Shown here: in pieces, positions 35,424-43,313 of the stretch
Layout of the letters: every line of letters starts with the position of its first letter
Position numbering within the stretch: the first letter of the stretch is position 1
Assembly (NCBI GenBank): GCA_965200375.1
Contig: OZ241353.1
Location: 2,108,001-2,172,000, forward strand
Source of the DNA: VXYL01 sp965200375
Lineage (GTDB): Bacteria > Pseudomonadota > Gammaproteobacteria > Pseudomonadales > Azotimanducaceae
Direction of reading: 5' to 3'
Length of the DNA stretch: 64,000 nucleotides
Program-made: the position numbers and the translations under genes
The notes under the pieces: model-generated
The model's database searches: none
What the model was told of the DNA's origin: nothing
The model's input: the letters and a program-made list of their open reading frames with translations, nothing else

Positions 35424-35429
35424 ATTCTA
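35424..35429 (-). promoter_or_regulatory. -10 box very close to a start codon
   Basis: TAGAAT on the minus strand, six bases before the PP-loop gene ATG (35417). Transcription would start at or near the A of ATG, implying a leaderless message. Confidence 0.4.
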
Positions 35430-35485
35430 CGCCGAGCGGGTACTTCCCATGCCGAACGCCTGCTCCGGAAGACGGAGGCACGACG

Positions 35486-35923
35486 CTGCGCGCCCTGCTG
35501 CAACGAGTGAGCGAAGCCAGCGTCGCCGTCGCTGGCGTACGGGTCGCCGCCATCGAGCATGGCTTGGCGGTGTTCGTGGGCGTGCTTCGGGACGACACCG
35601 CGGCGGACGCCGAGCGGCTTGCCGAACGCACGTTGCGTGCCAGGGTGTTCGCGGACGCCGGGGCGGCGATGAACCGATCGGTGCAGGACACGGGCGGCGC
35701 GGTGCTGGCGGTTTCGCAGTTCACGCTGGCCGCGGACACCCGTCGGGGCCATCGGCCGAGCTTCGGCGCCGCGGCGCCGCCGGAGGTCGCCCGGCCGCTC
35801 TACGAACGCTACGTGGCGGCGTTGCGGGCCGCCGGCGGCACCGTGGCCGAGGGGCGATTCGGGGCGGACATGGCGGTGGCGCTGGTGAACGACGGGCCGG
35901 TGACCGTGCTGCTGGAGACCTGA
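35486..35923 (+). CDS. dtd: D-aminoacyl-tRNA deacylase
   Basis: Hydrolyses D-amino acids from tRNA. Starting at CTG 35486 gives 145 aa, the same length as the E. coli enzyme, with the standard N-terminus RALLQRVSEASVAV. GGAGG lies seven bases upstream of this CTG; no ATG, GTG or TTG is available at the right place (an ATG at 35399 would add 29 residues). Family motifs SQFTLAADTRRGHRPSF and the C-terminal GxPVT form VNDGPVTVLLET are present. Convergent with cmoA. Confidence 0.87.
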   Translation: MRALLQRVSEASVAVAGVRVAAIEHGLAVFVGVLRDDTAADAERLAERTLRARVFADAGAAMNRSVQDTGGAVLAVSQFTLAADTRRGHRPSFGAAAPPEVARPLYERYVAALRAAGGTVAEGRFGADMAVALVNDGPVTVLLET

Positions 35924-35946
35924 TGCTCCGGCGCGCTTGCGGCTGC

Positions 35947-36717
35947 TCAGCTTGGCCGCCGATGGGGCCAGGCGAGAAAGGAGCCCCAGTTGAGGCAGCG
36001 GAACCAAAGCGTCGCATCGTCGAAGCCGGCGTCCCCGAGGCGCGCCAGATGCGTCTCTTCGGCGTCTATGCGCATGACGTTCTCCAGCGCCGCCCGCTTG
36101 CCGGCGATCTCCAGCTCGCTGTAGCCGTTGGCGCGCTTGAAATCCAGATGCAGCGCCTCGAAGCAGCCGTCCGCGACGAGCTTCTCGGTGAGCACCAGCA
36201 CGCCGCCGTCGGTCATGGCGGCGCGGATGCGGGCGAGAAGAGGCAGCCGATCCGCCGGCGGCAGAAACTGCAACGTGTAGGCGAGCACTGCCACGTCCGC
36301 CCTGGCCAACGGCGCGCTTCTCGCATCGGCCTGCTGCCAGCGGATGCGCGGCTCCGGCCCGGCAAGCGCCTTGGCGCGGGCCAGCATGGCCGCCGAGGCG
36401 TCCACGGCGATCACTTCGCAGTCCCTGTCGCCCACCGCCGCGAGCACCGCGTGGGTCACGGCGCCGAGGGAACAGCCGAGGTCGTAGCAGCGCCCGCCGG
36501 CTGGCAGGTGGCGGGCGGCGACGAGCCCCGTGAGCGCCAGCGCCGTCTCGTAGCCGGGCACGGAGCGGCGGATCATGTCCGGGAAGACGGCGGCGACGGC
36601 GTCGTCGAAGGCGAAATCCGCCCGGCCCCGCGGCTGCGCGTACAGCGTGTCCCTGCCGACGGGTTCGGTGCCCGGCTGTTCGGCGTCTGGCGCCGCGTTC
36701 TCGTCTCCGTCTCGCAT
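35947..36717 (-). CDS. cmoA: Carboxy-SAM synthase
   Basis: 256 aa. It makes carboxy-S-adenosylmethionine from SAM and prephenate for cmo5U tRNA modification. The N-terminal signature DTLYAQPRGRADFAFDDAVA...VFPDMIRRSVPGY and the SAM motif RCYDLGCSLGAVTHAVL are diagnostic. The ATG at 36717 lies seven bases after a TAGAAT box. cmoB, usually adjacent, is not in the window. Confidence 0.9.
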   Translation of the reverse strand: MRDGDENAAPDAEQPGTEPVGRDTLYAQPRGRADFAFDDAVAAVFPDMIRRSVPGYETALALTGLVAARHLPAGGRCYDLGCSLGAVTHAVLAAVGDRDCEVIAVDASAAMLARAKALAGPEPRIRWQQADARSAPLARADVAVLAYTLQFLPPADRLPLLARIRAAMTDGGVLVLTEKLVADGCFEALHLDFKRANGYSELEIAGKRAALENVMRIDAEETHLARLGDAGFDDATLWFRCLNWGSFLAWPHRRPS

Positions 36718-36724
36718 GGCAGAG

Positions 36725-36730
36725 ATTCTA
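36725..36730 (-). promoter_or_regulatory. -10 box very close to the cmoA start
   Basis: TAGAAT on the minus strand, seven bases before the cmoA ATG; again suggests a near-leaderless message. Confidence 0.4.
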
Positions 36731-36805
36731 ATTCGAGGTCGCCGCCGGCAAGGCGGTCGTTGTAGTCTCCGCAGTTCGCCCAAGATGCGCATAGAGGCGC
36801 AACCG

Positions 36806-38932
36806 ATGTCGCAGCAACCGTGCCCGGTCGATCTGGGCAGCCCGCAGCTCTACATCAACCGCGAGCTGTCGCTGCTCGAGTTCAACCGGCGGGTGCTCGA
36901 ACTCGCCAAGAGCGACGACGTGCCGTTGCTCGAGCGCTTGCGCTTCCTGTGCATCGGCGGCTCGAACCTGGACGAGTTCTTCGAGATCCGCGTCGCCGGC
37001 CTGAAGCAGCAGCAGGTGCTCGGCGCCACCCAGCGCGGTCCGGACAACCTGTCGGCCGCCGAACAGCTGCGCCGCATCGCCGGCGTCGCCCACGAACTGG
37101 TGGACGAACAGTACCGGGTTCTCAACGAAGTGCTGTTTCCGCTGCTCGACGCGCAGGGCATCCGGTTTCTCAAGCGCAGCCAGTGGAACGCCGAGCAGGC
37201 GGCGTGGCTGCGCGAGTACTTCCGTCGCGAGCTGCTGCCCATACTCACGCCCATCGGCCTGGATCCGGCGCATCCGTTTCCGCGCATTCTGAACAAGAAC
37301 CTCACCTTCATCGTCACCTTGGAAGGCAAGGACGCCTTCGGGCGCAACAGCGGCCGGGCCGTGGTGCAGGCGCCCCGCTCGCTGCCGCGGGTGATCGGGC
37401 TGACCGAGCTGGCCGAAGCCGGGGAAACGCCGCCCGCCGACGCGGCCGGCGGCCAGAACCTGTTCGTGTTTCTGTCGTCGATCATCCACGCCCATGTGGC
37501 CGAGCTGTTCCCTGGCATGAAGGTGCTCGGCTGCTACCAGTTCCGGGTAACGCGGGACAGCGACCTGTTCGTGGACGAGGAGGCGGTGGACGACCTGCTG
37601 CGGGCGGTGGAGGGGGAACTTTCCTCCCGGCGTTTCGGCGATGCGGTGCGGCTGGAACTGGCGCACGACTGCCCGCAGGAACTGGGCCGCTTCCTTGCCG
37701 ACCAGTTCGGCCTGCGCGACGAGGACGTGTACCTGTGCAACGGCCCCGTGAATCTCATGCGCATCAACCAGATCCCGGACCTCGTGGATCGGCCGGACCT
37801 CGAGTACCCCGGCTTCACGCCCAACGTGCCGGCGCGCATACAGGCCGCGGCAAACATCTTCGCCGCCATCCGCGAAGGCGACATTCTGCTGCACCACCCC
37901 TTCGACTCCTTCGCGCCGGTGCTGGACTTCCTGCGCACTGCGGCCCGGGATCCGGCCGTGCTCTCGATTCGCCAGACGCTGTACCGGACGGGCGCGGATT
38001 CCGCGGTGGTGGAGGCGCTGCTGGACGCCGCCCAGAACGGCAAGGAAGTGCTGGTGGTGATCGAACTGCGGGCGCGCTTCGACGAGGCGGCGAACATCGA
38101 GCTGGCCAACCAGCTGCAGGAGGCCGGCGCCCAGGTGGTGTACGGCATCGTCGGCTACAAGACGCACGCCAAGATGAGCCTGGTGATCCGGCGGGAGGAC
38201 GGCGAACTGCGCGGCTACGCGCACCTGGGAACCGGCAACTACCACGCCCGCACGGCGCGGCTGTACACGGACTACGGCCTGCTCACCAGCGACGTGGGCC
38301 TTGCCGCGGACGTGCAGAGCGTCTTCCACCAGCTCACCGCGATGGGGCGCGCCGGCCGGCTCAAGAAGATGCTGCAATCGCCGTTCACGCTGCACGGAGC
38401 GGTGCTCGAACACATCGACGACGAAATCGCCCATGCCAAGGCCGGGCGGCCGGCCGGGGTGACGGCGAAGATGAACCAGCTGGTGGAGCCGGAGGTGATT
38501 CGAGCGCTGTACCGGGCCTCCCAGGCCAGCGTGCCGGTGCAGCTCATCGTGCGCGGGATCTGCTCGCTGCGGCCGGGCATCGCTGGCGTTTCCGAGAACA
38601 TCGCCGTGCGCTCCGTTCTGGGCCGCTTTCTGGAACACGAGCGCATCTTCCTGTTCGAGAACGGCGGCAAGCAGCGCGTCTATCTGTCGAGCGCGGACTG
38701 GATGGGGCGCAACTTCTTCTCGCGGGTGGAAACCTGCTTTCCCATCGAGGACAAGGCCATCCGCCGTCGCGTGGTGGCGCACGGCCTGCAGCCGTACCTG
38801 CGCGACAACGCCAGTGCCTGGGTGCTGCAAGCGGACGGGCGCTACGAACGCCCGGAAGGCGTACGCGACAAGGAAGGGACCGTGGAACGACGCGCCGCGC
38901 AGGACTGGCTGCTCGCGCAGCTCACGCGCTAG
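36806..38932 (+). CDS. ppk1: Polyphosphate kinase 1
   Basis: 708 aa from the ATG preceded by GAGG; an ATG seven codons earlier is possible. It makes polyphosphate from ATP. The N-terminal domain starts YINRELSLLEFNRRVLELA; the catalytic PLD-like domains contain the autophosphorylated histidine in GYKTHAKMSLVIRR and the second histidine region YAHLGTGNYHARTARLYTDY. The C-terminus follows ADWMGRNFFSRVETCFPI. The TAG stop is part of the CTAG edge of a repeat. Confidence 0.95.
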   Translation: MSQQPCPVDLGSPQLYINRELSLLEFNRRVLELAKSDDVPLLERLRFLCIGGSNLDEFFEIRVAGLKQQQVLGATQRGPDNLSAAEQLRRIAGVAHELVDEQYRVLNEVLFPLLDAQGIRFLKRSQWNAEQAAWLREYFRRELLPILTPIGLDPAHPFPRILNKNLTFIVTLEGKDAFGRNSGRAVVQAPRSLPRVIGLTELAEAGETPPADAAGGQNLFVFLSSIIHAHVAELFPGMKVLGCYQFRVTRDSDLFVDEEAVDDLLRAVEGELSSRRFGDAVRLELAHDCPQELGRFLADQFGLRDEDVYLCNGPVNLMRINQIPDLVDRPDLEYPGFTPNVPARIQAAANIFAAIREGDILLHHPFDSFAPVLDFLRTAARDPAVLSIRQTLYRTGADSAVVEALLDAAQNGKEVLVVIELRARFDEAANIELANQLQEAGAQVVYGIVGYKTHAKMSLVIRREDGELRGYAHLGTGNYHARTARLYTDYGLLTSDVGLAADVQSVFHQLTAMGRAGRLKKMLQSPFTLHGAVLEHIDDEIAHAKAGRPAGVTAKMNQLVEPEVIRALYRASQASVPVQLIVRGICSLRPGIAGVSENIAVRSVLGRFLEHERIFLFENGGKQRVYLSSADWMGRNFFSRVETCFPIEDKAIRRRVVAHGLQPYLRDNASAWVLQADGRYERPEGVRDKEGTVERRAAQDWLLAQLTR

Positions 38933-39075
38933 GACGCGTGTTCCAGCGGGCGGGTTTCGTCGCAGGGCCGGGATGCCAGCGGCCTTGCGGGGCGGCACAT
39001 CCTCAAGCAGCGCACGCCGAGGCGACGACAGACGAACGTGCCATTTGCCATGTCAGTTCGGAATCGAACCGCTAG
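38929..39075 (+). repeat. CTAG-bounded repeat, family A, copy 4
   Basis: 147 bp from the CTAG holding the ppk1 stop codon to CTAG at 39072-39075. It lacks about 17 bases next to the left CTAG compared with the other copies (CTAG joins directly to GACGCGTGTTCC). The rest is nearly identical to copy 3, so this is a recent duplicate. Confidence 0.8.
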
Positions 39076-39100
39076 AGGACTGCGCGGGCTACCCGGCAGA

Positions 39101-39640
39101 CTAGCCGAACAGCAAGTCCACTCCCTTGGACAGCGCCACGATCGCGGCGGCCATCAGCATCAGGTACCGCAGATAGGTGTTCGCCTGCCGCTGCAGCAGC
39201 GCGACCATCCGCAGCTCGAGCTTCTCGAGTTCGTCCTTGGTGGCGAGCTTGGCGACCTCCTCCTTGGTGGCGAGCTTGGCGACCTCCTCCTTGGTGGCGA
39301 GCTTGGCGACGGCCTCGCGCAGCTCCTCCTTGGTGGCGAGCTTGGCGACGGCCTCGCGCAGCTCCTCCTTGGTGGCGAGCTTGGCGACGGCCTCGCGCAG
39401 CTCCTCCTTGGTGGCGAGCTTGGCGACGGCCTCGCGCAGCTCCTCCTTGGTGGCGAGCTCGGCGACGGTTTCCCGAAACTCGTCCCGGGTGACGAGCCGC
39501 TCGACGTCCGCTTTGGTGGCCACCGAGCCGACGAAAGCGCCGTTGATCTGCTCGACGAGCGCTTCGGCCTGCGTGTCGTCGAAGCCGGCGCTGCAGAGTT
39601 CCTTGACGGCCTTGTGGGTGTCGAAGGCTACTTCGGCCAT
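39101..39640 (-). CDS. DUF1640-like coiled-coil membrane protein with internal repeats
   Basis: 179 aa. The N-terminus FDTHKAVKELCSAGFDDTQA matches the DUF1640/CCDC90-type head. The centre is a coiled coil of four 13-residue units (ATKEELREAVAKL), then two nine-residue units (ATKEEVAKL) and ATKDELEKL. A C-terminal membrane helix (YLRYLMLMAAAIVALSKGV) anchors it. Bacterial function is unknown. The near-perfect nucleotide repeats suggest length variation between strains. Confidence 0.72.
   Translation of the reverse strand: MAEVAFDTHKAVKELCSAGFDDTQAEALVEQINGAFVGSVATKADVERLVTRDEFRETVAELATKEELREAVAKLATKEELREAVAKLATKEELREAVAKLATKEELREAVAKLATKEEVAKLATKEEVAKLATKDELEKLELRMVALLQRQANTYLRYLMLMAAAIVALSKGVDLLFG
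39235..39460 (-). repeat. Coding minisatellite in the DUF1640-like gene
   Basis: 39-bp units (four) and 27-bp units (two) built on GGTGGCGAGCTTGGCGAC on the plus strand. All lengths are multiples of three, so copy-number change keeps the frame. Confidence 0.9.
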
Positions 39641-39729
39641 CGGCGGACTTCCTTCCCGGCTGGAGGCGTCATCTTAAGTCCCTCTCCGCAGCCGGGCAAT
39701 CGGCACTCGTCCCTCACTGGTCCCGCCTC

Positions 39730-40053
39730 TCAGCTCTCCCGCGCTTCGAGGACGGAGACGCGCTCGCGCACCGCGGCCACGCTGTCCTGCGCCTTGGCGA
39801 CCTCGGCGCGGTTCTCGCGCAGTTCAGTGCGGATTTCGGCAAACAACGTCTCCATGCGCGTGGTCATGGAGTCCATGCGCGTTTCCAAACGGGCCAGTCC
39901 TGCTTTCAGGTCGGCCTGGCCTTGGTCCAGGCGGACCAGTTCGCCGCCAAGATAGAAGGCTGCCGGAACCACGGCGGCCAAAAGGGCCACCAGCACGGCG
40001 AAGGTCGGGGCCCACTGCGGCAGCCAGTGCCAGTCGGTCTTCGACTCGTTCAC
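39730..40053 (-). CDS. Small membrane-anchored coiled-coil protein
   Basis: 107 aa. I use the GTG at 40053 because GGAGG lies eight bases before it; a TTG at 40128 next to the BI-1 stop is an alternative. One membrane helix (WAPTFAVLVALLAAVVPAAF) is followed by a coiled coil (LKAGLARLETRMDSMTTRME...VAAVRERVSVLEA). No family is recognised. Its helix-plus-coil plan is similar to the 60-aa proteins at 58 kb. Confidence 0.6.
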   Translation of the reverse strand: MNESKTDWHWLPQWAPTFAVLVALLAAVVPAAFYLGGELVRLDQGQADLKAGLARLETRMDSMTTRMETLFAEIRTELRENRAEVAKAQDSVAAVRERVSVLEARES

Positions 40054-40131
40054 GGCCTCGCCTCCGTCGACTTCCAGGGGCAACGCCAGCGCCACGGGGC
40101 TCGAGACCGCGGCGCCGGCTTCAGCCAACGG

Positions 40132-40797
40132 CTAGTCGTCCCCGCCCAGGCCGAACAGCAGCAGCACCGAGCTGAAGATGTTGTAGAGGGCCACGTAGAT
40201 GCCGACGGTCGCGCGGATGTAGTTGGTCTCCTGGCCGCGCACCACGGCGCTCGTTTCCCACAGGATGAGGGCGGCGCCGAACAGGATGCAGATGCCCGCC
40301 ATGACCTGGGACATCAACGTCGTCCAGTAGAAGAGGCCCACCACCCAGGACGCCAGAATGACGATGGCGCCGACGATCAGGAAGCCTTGCAGGAAGCTGA
40401 AATCCCGCTTCGTGGAGACGACGTAGATGGAGAGGCCGAAGAACGCCACCGCGGTAATGCCGAGGGACTGCGCCACCAGCGCCCCGCCGTCCGCCAGGTT
40501 CAGCACGGCGCCCAGCAGCGGCGCCAGCGAGAAGCCCATGAAGCCGGTGAGGGCGAAGGTCCACACTAGGCCCCAGCCGCTGTTGGCCGTCTTGTGTACG
40601 GCGTACAGCAGGCCGAGAAAGACGACGAGGGTGATGAAGCCCAGCGACGGCGCGGCCATCGCCACCGCCACCGACGCGGTGACGGCGCTCCACAGCAGCG
40701 TCATCGCCAGGAGCGCGTAGGTGCTGCGCAGCACCTTGTTCACTTCCACCGCCGATACGGGGGCGACGCGGGCGGCAAGAGTTCTCGGATCGGCCAT
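40132..40797 (-). CDS. Bax inhibitor-1/YccA family membrane protein
   Basis: 221 aa with seven hydrophobic helices. Family landmarks: the N-terminal VLRSTYALLAMTLLWSAV, GFMGFSLAPLLGAVLN and ...TSAVVRGQETNYIRATVGIYVALYNIFSSVLLLFG, with conserved Asp at the C-terminus (GLGGDD). YccA-type members modulate the FtsH protease or act as pH-sensitive calcium leaks. AGAGGA precedes the ATG. Confidence 0.88.
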   Translation of the reverse strand: MADPRTLAARVAPVSAVEVNKVLRSTYALLAMTLLWSAVTASVAVAMAAPSLGFITLVVFLGLLYAVHKTANSGWGLVWTFALTGFMGFSLAPLLGAVLNLADGGALVAQSLGITAVAFFGLSIYVVSTKRDFSFLQGFLIVGAIVILASWVVGLFYWTTLMSQVMAGICILFGAALILWETSAVVRGQETNYIRATVGIYVALYNIFSSVLLLFGLGGDD

Positions 40798-40831
40798 TGC
40801 GGTTCCTCTGGCTGTGAGCGGATCTTGGCGG

Positions 40832-40837
40832 TCTATA
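40832..40837 (-). promoter_or_regulatory. -10 box for the BI-1 gene
   Basis: TATAGA within an AT-rich CTATATAG sequence on the minus strand, 35 bases before the ATG. Confidence 0.4.
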
Positions 40838-41771
40838 TAGTCTCTTGGGGTGCGGGTTTCAAGGCGGCGGCAGGGGCCTCGGCGGCCTTCCGATGCGGCG
40901 CAAGGTTCGGGTAGGGGATCAGCAGGGAACGCCCGTGGGCCGGTGCGCCGGCGGCCTGCTTCGGGGCTGCGCCAGGCAGCCCAACCAGGCGCCGCAGCCG
41001 CGCCACCTCGGCTCGGGCCATCTCCTCCCAGGTGCCTCGCGGCAGCCACGGCGGCAGGATCACCGGGCCGTAGCGCACCCGCTTCAACCGCGTAACCGCA
41101 ACGCCCACCGCCGCGAACAGCTTGCGCACCTCGTGGTTGCGCCCTTCCATCAGCACTGCGTGGTACCAGTGGCTCCTGGCATGGCCGTCGTAGTAGCGCA
41201 GGTCCGAAAAGCGCGCCGGGCGGCCGTCGATGGCGACGCCAGCCGTCAGCCGCTGTTCTTCCTCCGGCGCCAGCCTGGCGTTCACGCGCACCGCGTACTC
41301 GCGGTCGATGCCGGTGCTCGGGTGGCTGAGCGCGTGGGCCAGCGCTCCGTCGTTGGTGGCCAGCAGGAGGCCCGTGGTCTGCATGTCCAGGCGGCCCACG
41401 GATATCCAGCGCCCGTGGCGCAGCGACGGCAGCTGCTCGAACACGCTGACGCGGCCTTGCGGATCTCTGCGGGAGACGATCACGCCGCCGCGCTTGTTGA
41501 TCACCAGAACGCGGCAGTCCCCGGCGGCGTTGCGGGGCCGCGCGCTGCGGGGAAGAGAGGCGCCGTCCACGGCGATGTCGTCTTCCGGCCCCACACGATC
41601 GCCGAGGCTGGCGACGGCGTCGTTCACGGCCACTCGGCCGGCGGCTATCCAGCGCTCCATTTCCCGGCGCGAACCAAGGCCGCGATCGGCGAGCGCCTTC
41701 TGCAGCTTCTCGCTCACCGGGGAATCGACCGTCGCTTGCCGTGCGGCTCCTACTGGCACCTTGCCGCTCAC
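40833..41771 (-). CDS. rluB: 23S rRNA pseudouridine(2605) synthase
   Basis: 312 aa from a GTG. The N-terminal S4 RNA-binding domain (EKLQKALADRGLGSRREMER) is followed by the RsuA/RluB/E/F catalytic domain with the aspartate in SVGRLDMQTTGLLLATNDG. The C-terminal Pro/Ala tail is poorly conserved. It follows scpB with overlapping codons (trpS-scpA-scpB-rluB order). Confidence 0.9.
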   Translation of the reverse strand: MSGKVPVGAARQATVDSPVSEKLQKALADRGLGSRREMERWIAAGRVAVNDAVASLGDRVGPEDDIAVDGASLPRSARPRNAAGDCRVLVINKRGGVIVSRRDPQGRVSVFEQLPSLRHGRWISVGRLDMQTTGLLLATNDGALAHALSHPSTGIDREYAVRVNARLAPEEEQRLTAGVAIDGRPARFSDLRYYDGHARSHWYHAVLMEGRNHEVRKLFAAVGVAVTRLKRVRYGPVILPPWLPRGTWEEMARAEVARLRRLVGLPGAAPKQAAGAPAHGRSLLIPYPNLAPHRKAAEAPAAALKPAPQETI

Positions 41772-42472
41772 GGCCGGCGCGAGCGATCGGCCACCGGCAG
41801 ATGCACCACTTCCGCGGTGGGGCGCACCGTTTCGGCAGGCCCGGCCGCGTCGTCGGCTTCGTCTGCCACGGCGGCGCTGGCATCGCCCGCTGTTGCGCCG
41901 TCCGCTTCGTCGGCAGCCAGCTGGGGCTCGATGAGGGAGCGGATCTCGTCCAGCGGCGGCAGTTCGTCCAGGCTCTTGAGGTTGAAGTAGTCCAGGAACG
42001 CTCGCGTGGTTCCGTACATCGTGGGCCGGCCCGGGGTCTCCCGCTGGCCGACGGCGCGGATCCAGCCGCGATCCAGGAGCGTGCGCATGATGGAGGCGCT
42101 CACGGCAACGCCCCGCACTTCCTCGATGTCGCCGCGGGTCACCGGCTGCTGGTAGACGATCAGCGCCAGCGTCTCGAGCAGGGCGCGGGAGTAGCGCGGC
42201 GGGCGTTCCTCGAACACGCGCCCGGTCCAGGTTGCCAGCTCCCGGCGCACCTGCAGCCGGTGCCCGCTGGCCACCCGCACCAGCTCGTAGGCGTGGCCGG
42301 CGGCACCGGCTTCGATGCTGGCCAAGGCGGCGCGCAGCGCCTCGCGGCGGCCCTCGGCCGGCAGTTCGTCCGCAGCGAACAGGCGCAGCAGCCGATCTTC
42401 CCCGAGGGGCTCGCCGGCAACCAGCAGCGCCGCCTCGACGATGCTGCGGATGCGGTCGGCAGCAAGCGCCAC
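41768..42472 (-). CDS. scpB: Segregation and condensation protein B
   Basis: 234 aa. It is a winged-helix partner of ScpA in the SMC condensin. RSIVEAALLVAGEPLGEDRL, YSRALLETLALIVYQQPVTR and GRPTMYGTTRAFLDYF are family signatures. A long acidic/Ala tail follows. It lies between scpA and rluB. Confidence 0.92.
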   Translation of the reverse strand: MALAADRIRSIVEAALLVAGEPLGEDRLLRLFAADELPAEGRREALRAALASIEAGAAGHAYELVRVASGHRLQVRRELATWTGRVFEERPPRYSRALLETLALIVYQQPVTRGDIEEVRGVAVSASIMRTLLDRGWIRAVGQRETPGRPTMYGTTRAFLDYFNLKSLDELPPLDEIRSLIEPQLAADEADGATAGDASAAVADEADDAAGPAETVRPTAEVVHLPVADRSRRP

Positions 42473-42476
42473 TGTG

Positions 42477-43313
42477 CTAGCCGACCGGCCGGGGCGTGTC
42501 CGTCTCGCGGGGACCCGCCTCCGGCGCCCGAACGTGAATCGGCGCGAAGGGGCCGTTCTGAACGAGGTCCAGCAGCGCCTCCCGGAGCAGCTCCAGGAGG
42601 GCCAGGAAGGTCACCACCACGCCCTGCCGGCCCTCGGCCAGGTCGAACAGCGCCGCGAAGGGCACGAAGCCCTCTGCCTGGTTCACCCGCGCCAGCACCT
42701 CGGACATTCGCGCCCGCACGGAGAGGGTCTCCAAGGCCACGGCGTGGCGTTCGCCCAGCGCCGCCCGGTGCAGCACCTCCGCGAACGCCAGCAGCAGTTC
42801 CTTGATGTCCACTGCCGGCTGCTTGCGCGGCGGCGCGGCGTCCGGCGGCGCCGCCGCAGCGAGGAAGAAGTCGCGCTCCTGGCGGGGCAGATCGTCCAGC
42901 CGTTCCGCGGCGCGCTTGATGCGCTCGTACTCCTGCAGACGGCGCACCAGCTCGGCGCGGGGGTCCGCTTCGTCCTCGTCGAGGGTCGGCCGCGGCAGCA
43001 GCAGGCGGGACTTGATCTCCGCCAGCATCGCCGCCATCAGCAGGTACTCGCCGGCCAGGTCCAGCTGCAGCGCCTGCATCAGGTCGATATAGCGCAGGTA
43101 CTGGTCGGTCACCTCCGCCACGCTGATGTCCAGAATGTCCAGGTTCTGGCGGCGGATGAGGTAGAGCAGCAGATCCAGCGGCCCTTCGAAGGCGTCGAGG
43201 AACACCCGCAAGGCGTCCGGAGGGATGTAGAGGTCCTTGGGCAGTTCGCTCAGCACCTGGCCGCGCACGACGGCTGGGACCTTGCCGCCCTGGACCACGG
43301 CAGGCGGGCTCAT
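42477..43313 (-). CDS. scpA: Segregation and condensation protein A
   Basis: 278 aa. Kleisin subunit bridging SMC heads. FEGPLDLLLYLIRRQNLDIL and EYLLMAAMLAEIKSRLLLP are diagnostic. The ATG overlaps the trpS stop, so the four genes are one transcription unit. Confidence 0.92.
   Translation of the reverse strand: MSPPAVVQGGKVPAVVRGQVLSELPKDLYIPPDALRVFLDAFEGPLDLLLYLIRRQNLDILDISVAEVTDQYLRYIDLMQALQLDLAGEYLLMAAMLAEIKSRLLLPRPTLDEDEADPRAELVRRLQEYERIKRAAERLDDLPRQERDFFLAAAAPPDAAPPRKQPAVDIKELLLAFAEVLHRAALGERHAVALETLSVRARMSEVLARVNQAEGFVPFAALFDLAEGRQGVVVTFLALLELLREALLDLVQNGPFAPIHVRAPEAGPRETDTPRPVG

Noticed and set aside
39730..40128. TTG start at 40128 for the coiled-coil protein
   Set aside because: The GTG at 40053 has a proper GGAGG; the TTG has none and adds an Ala/Val-rich stretch without a match.
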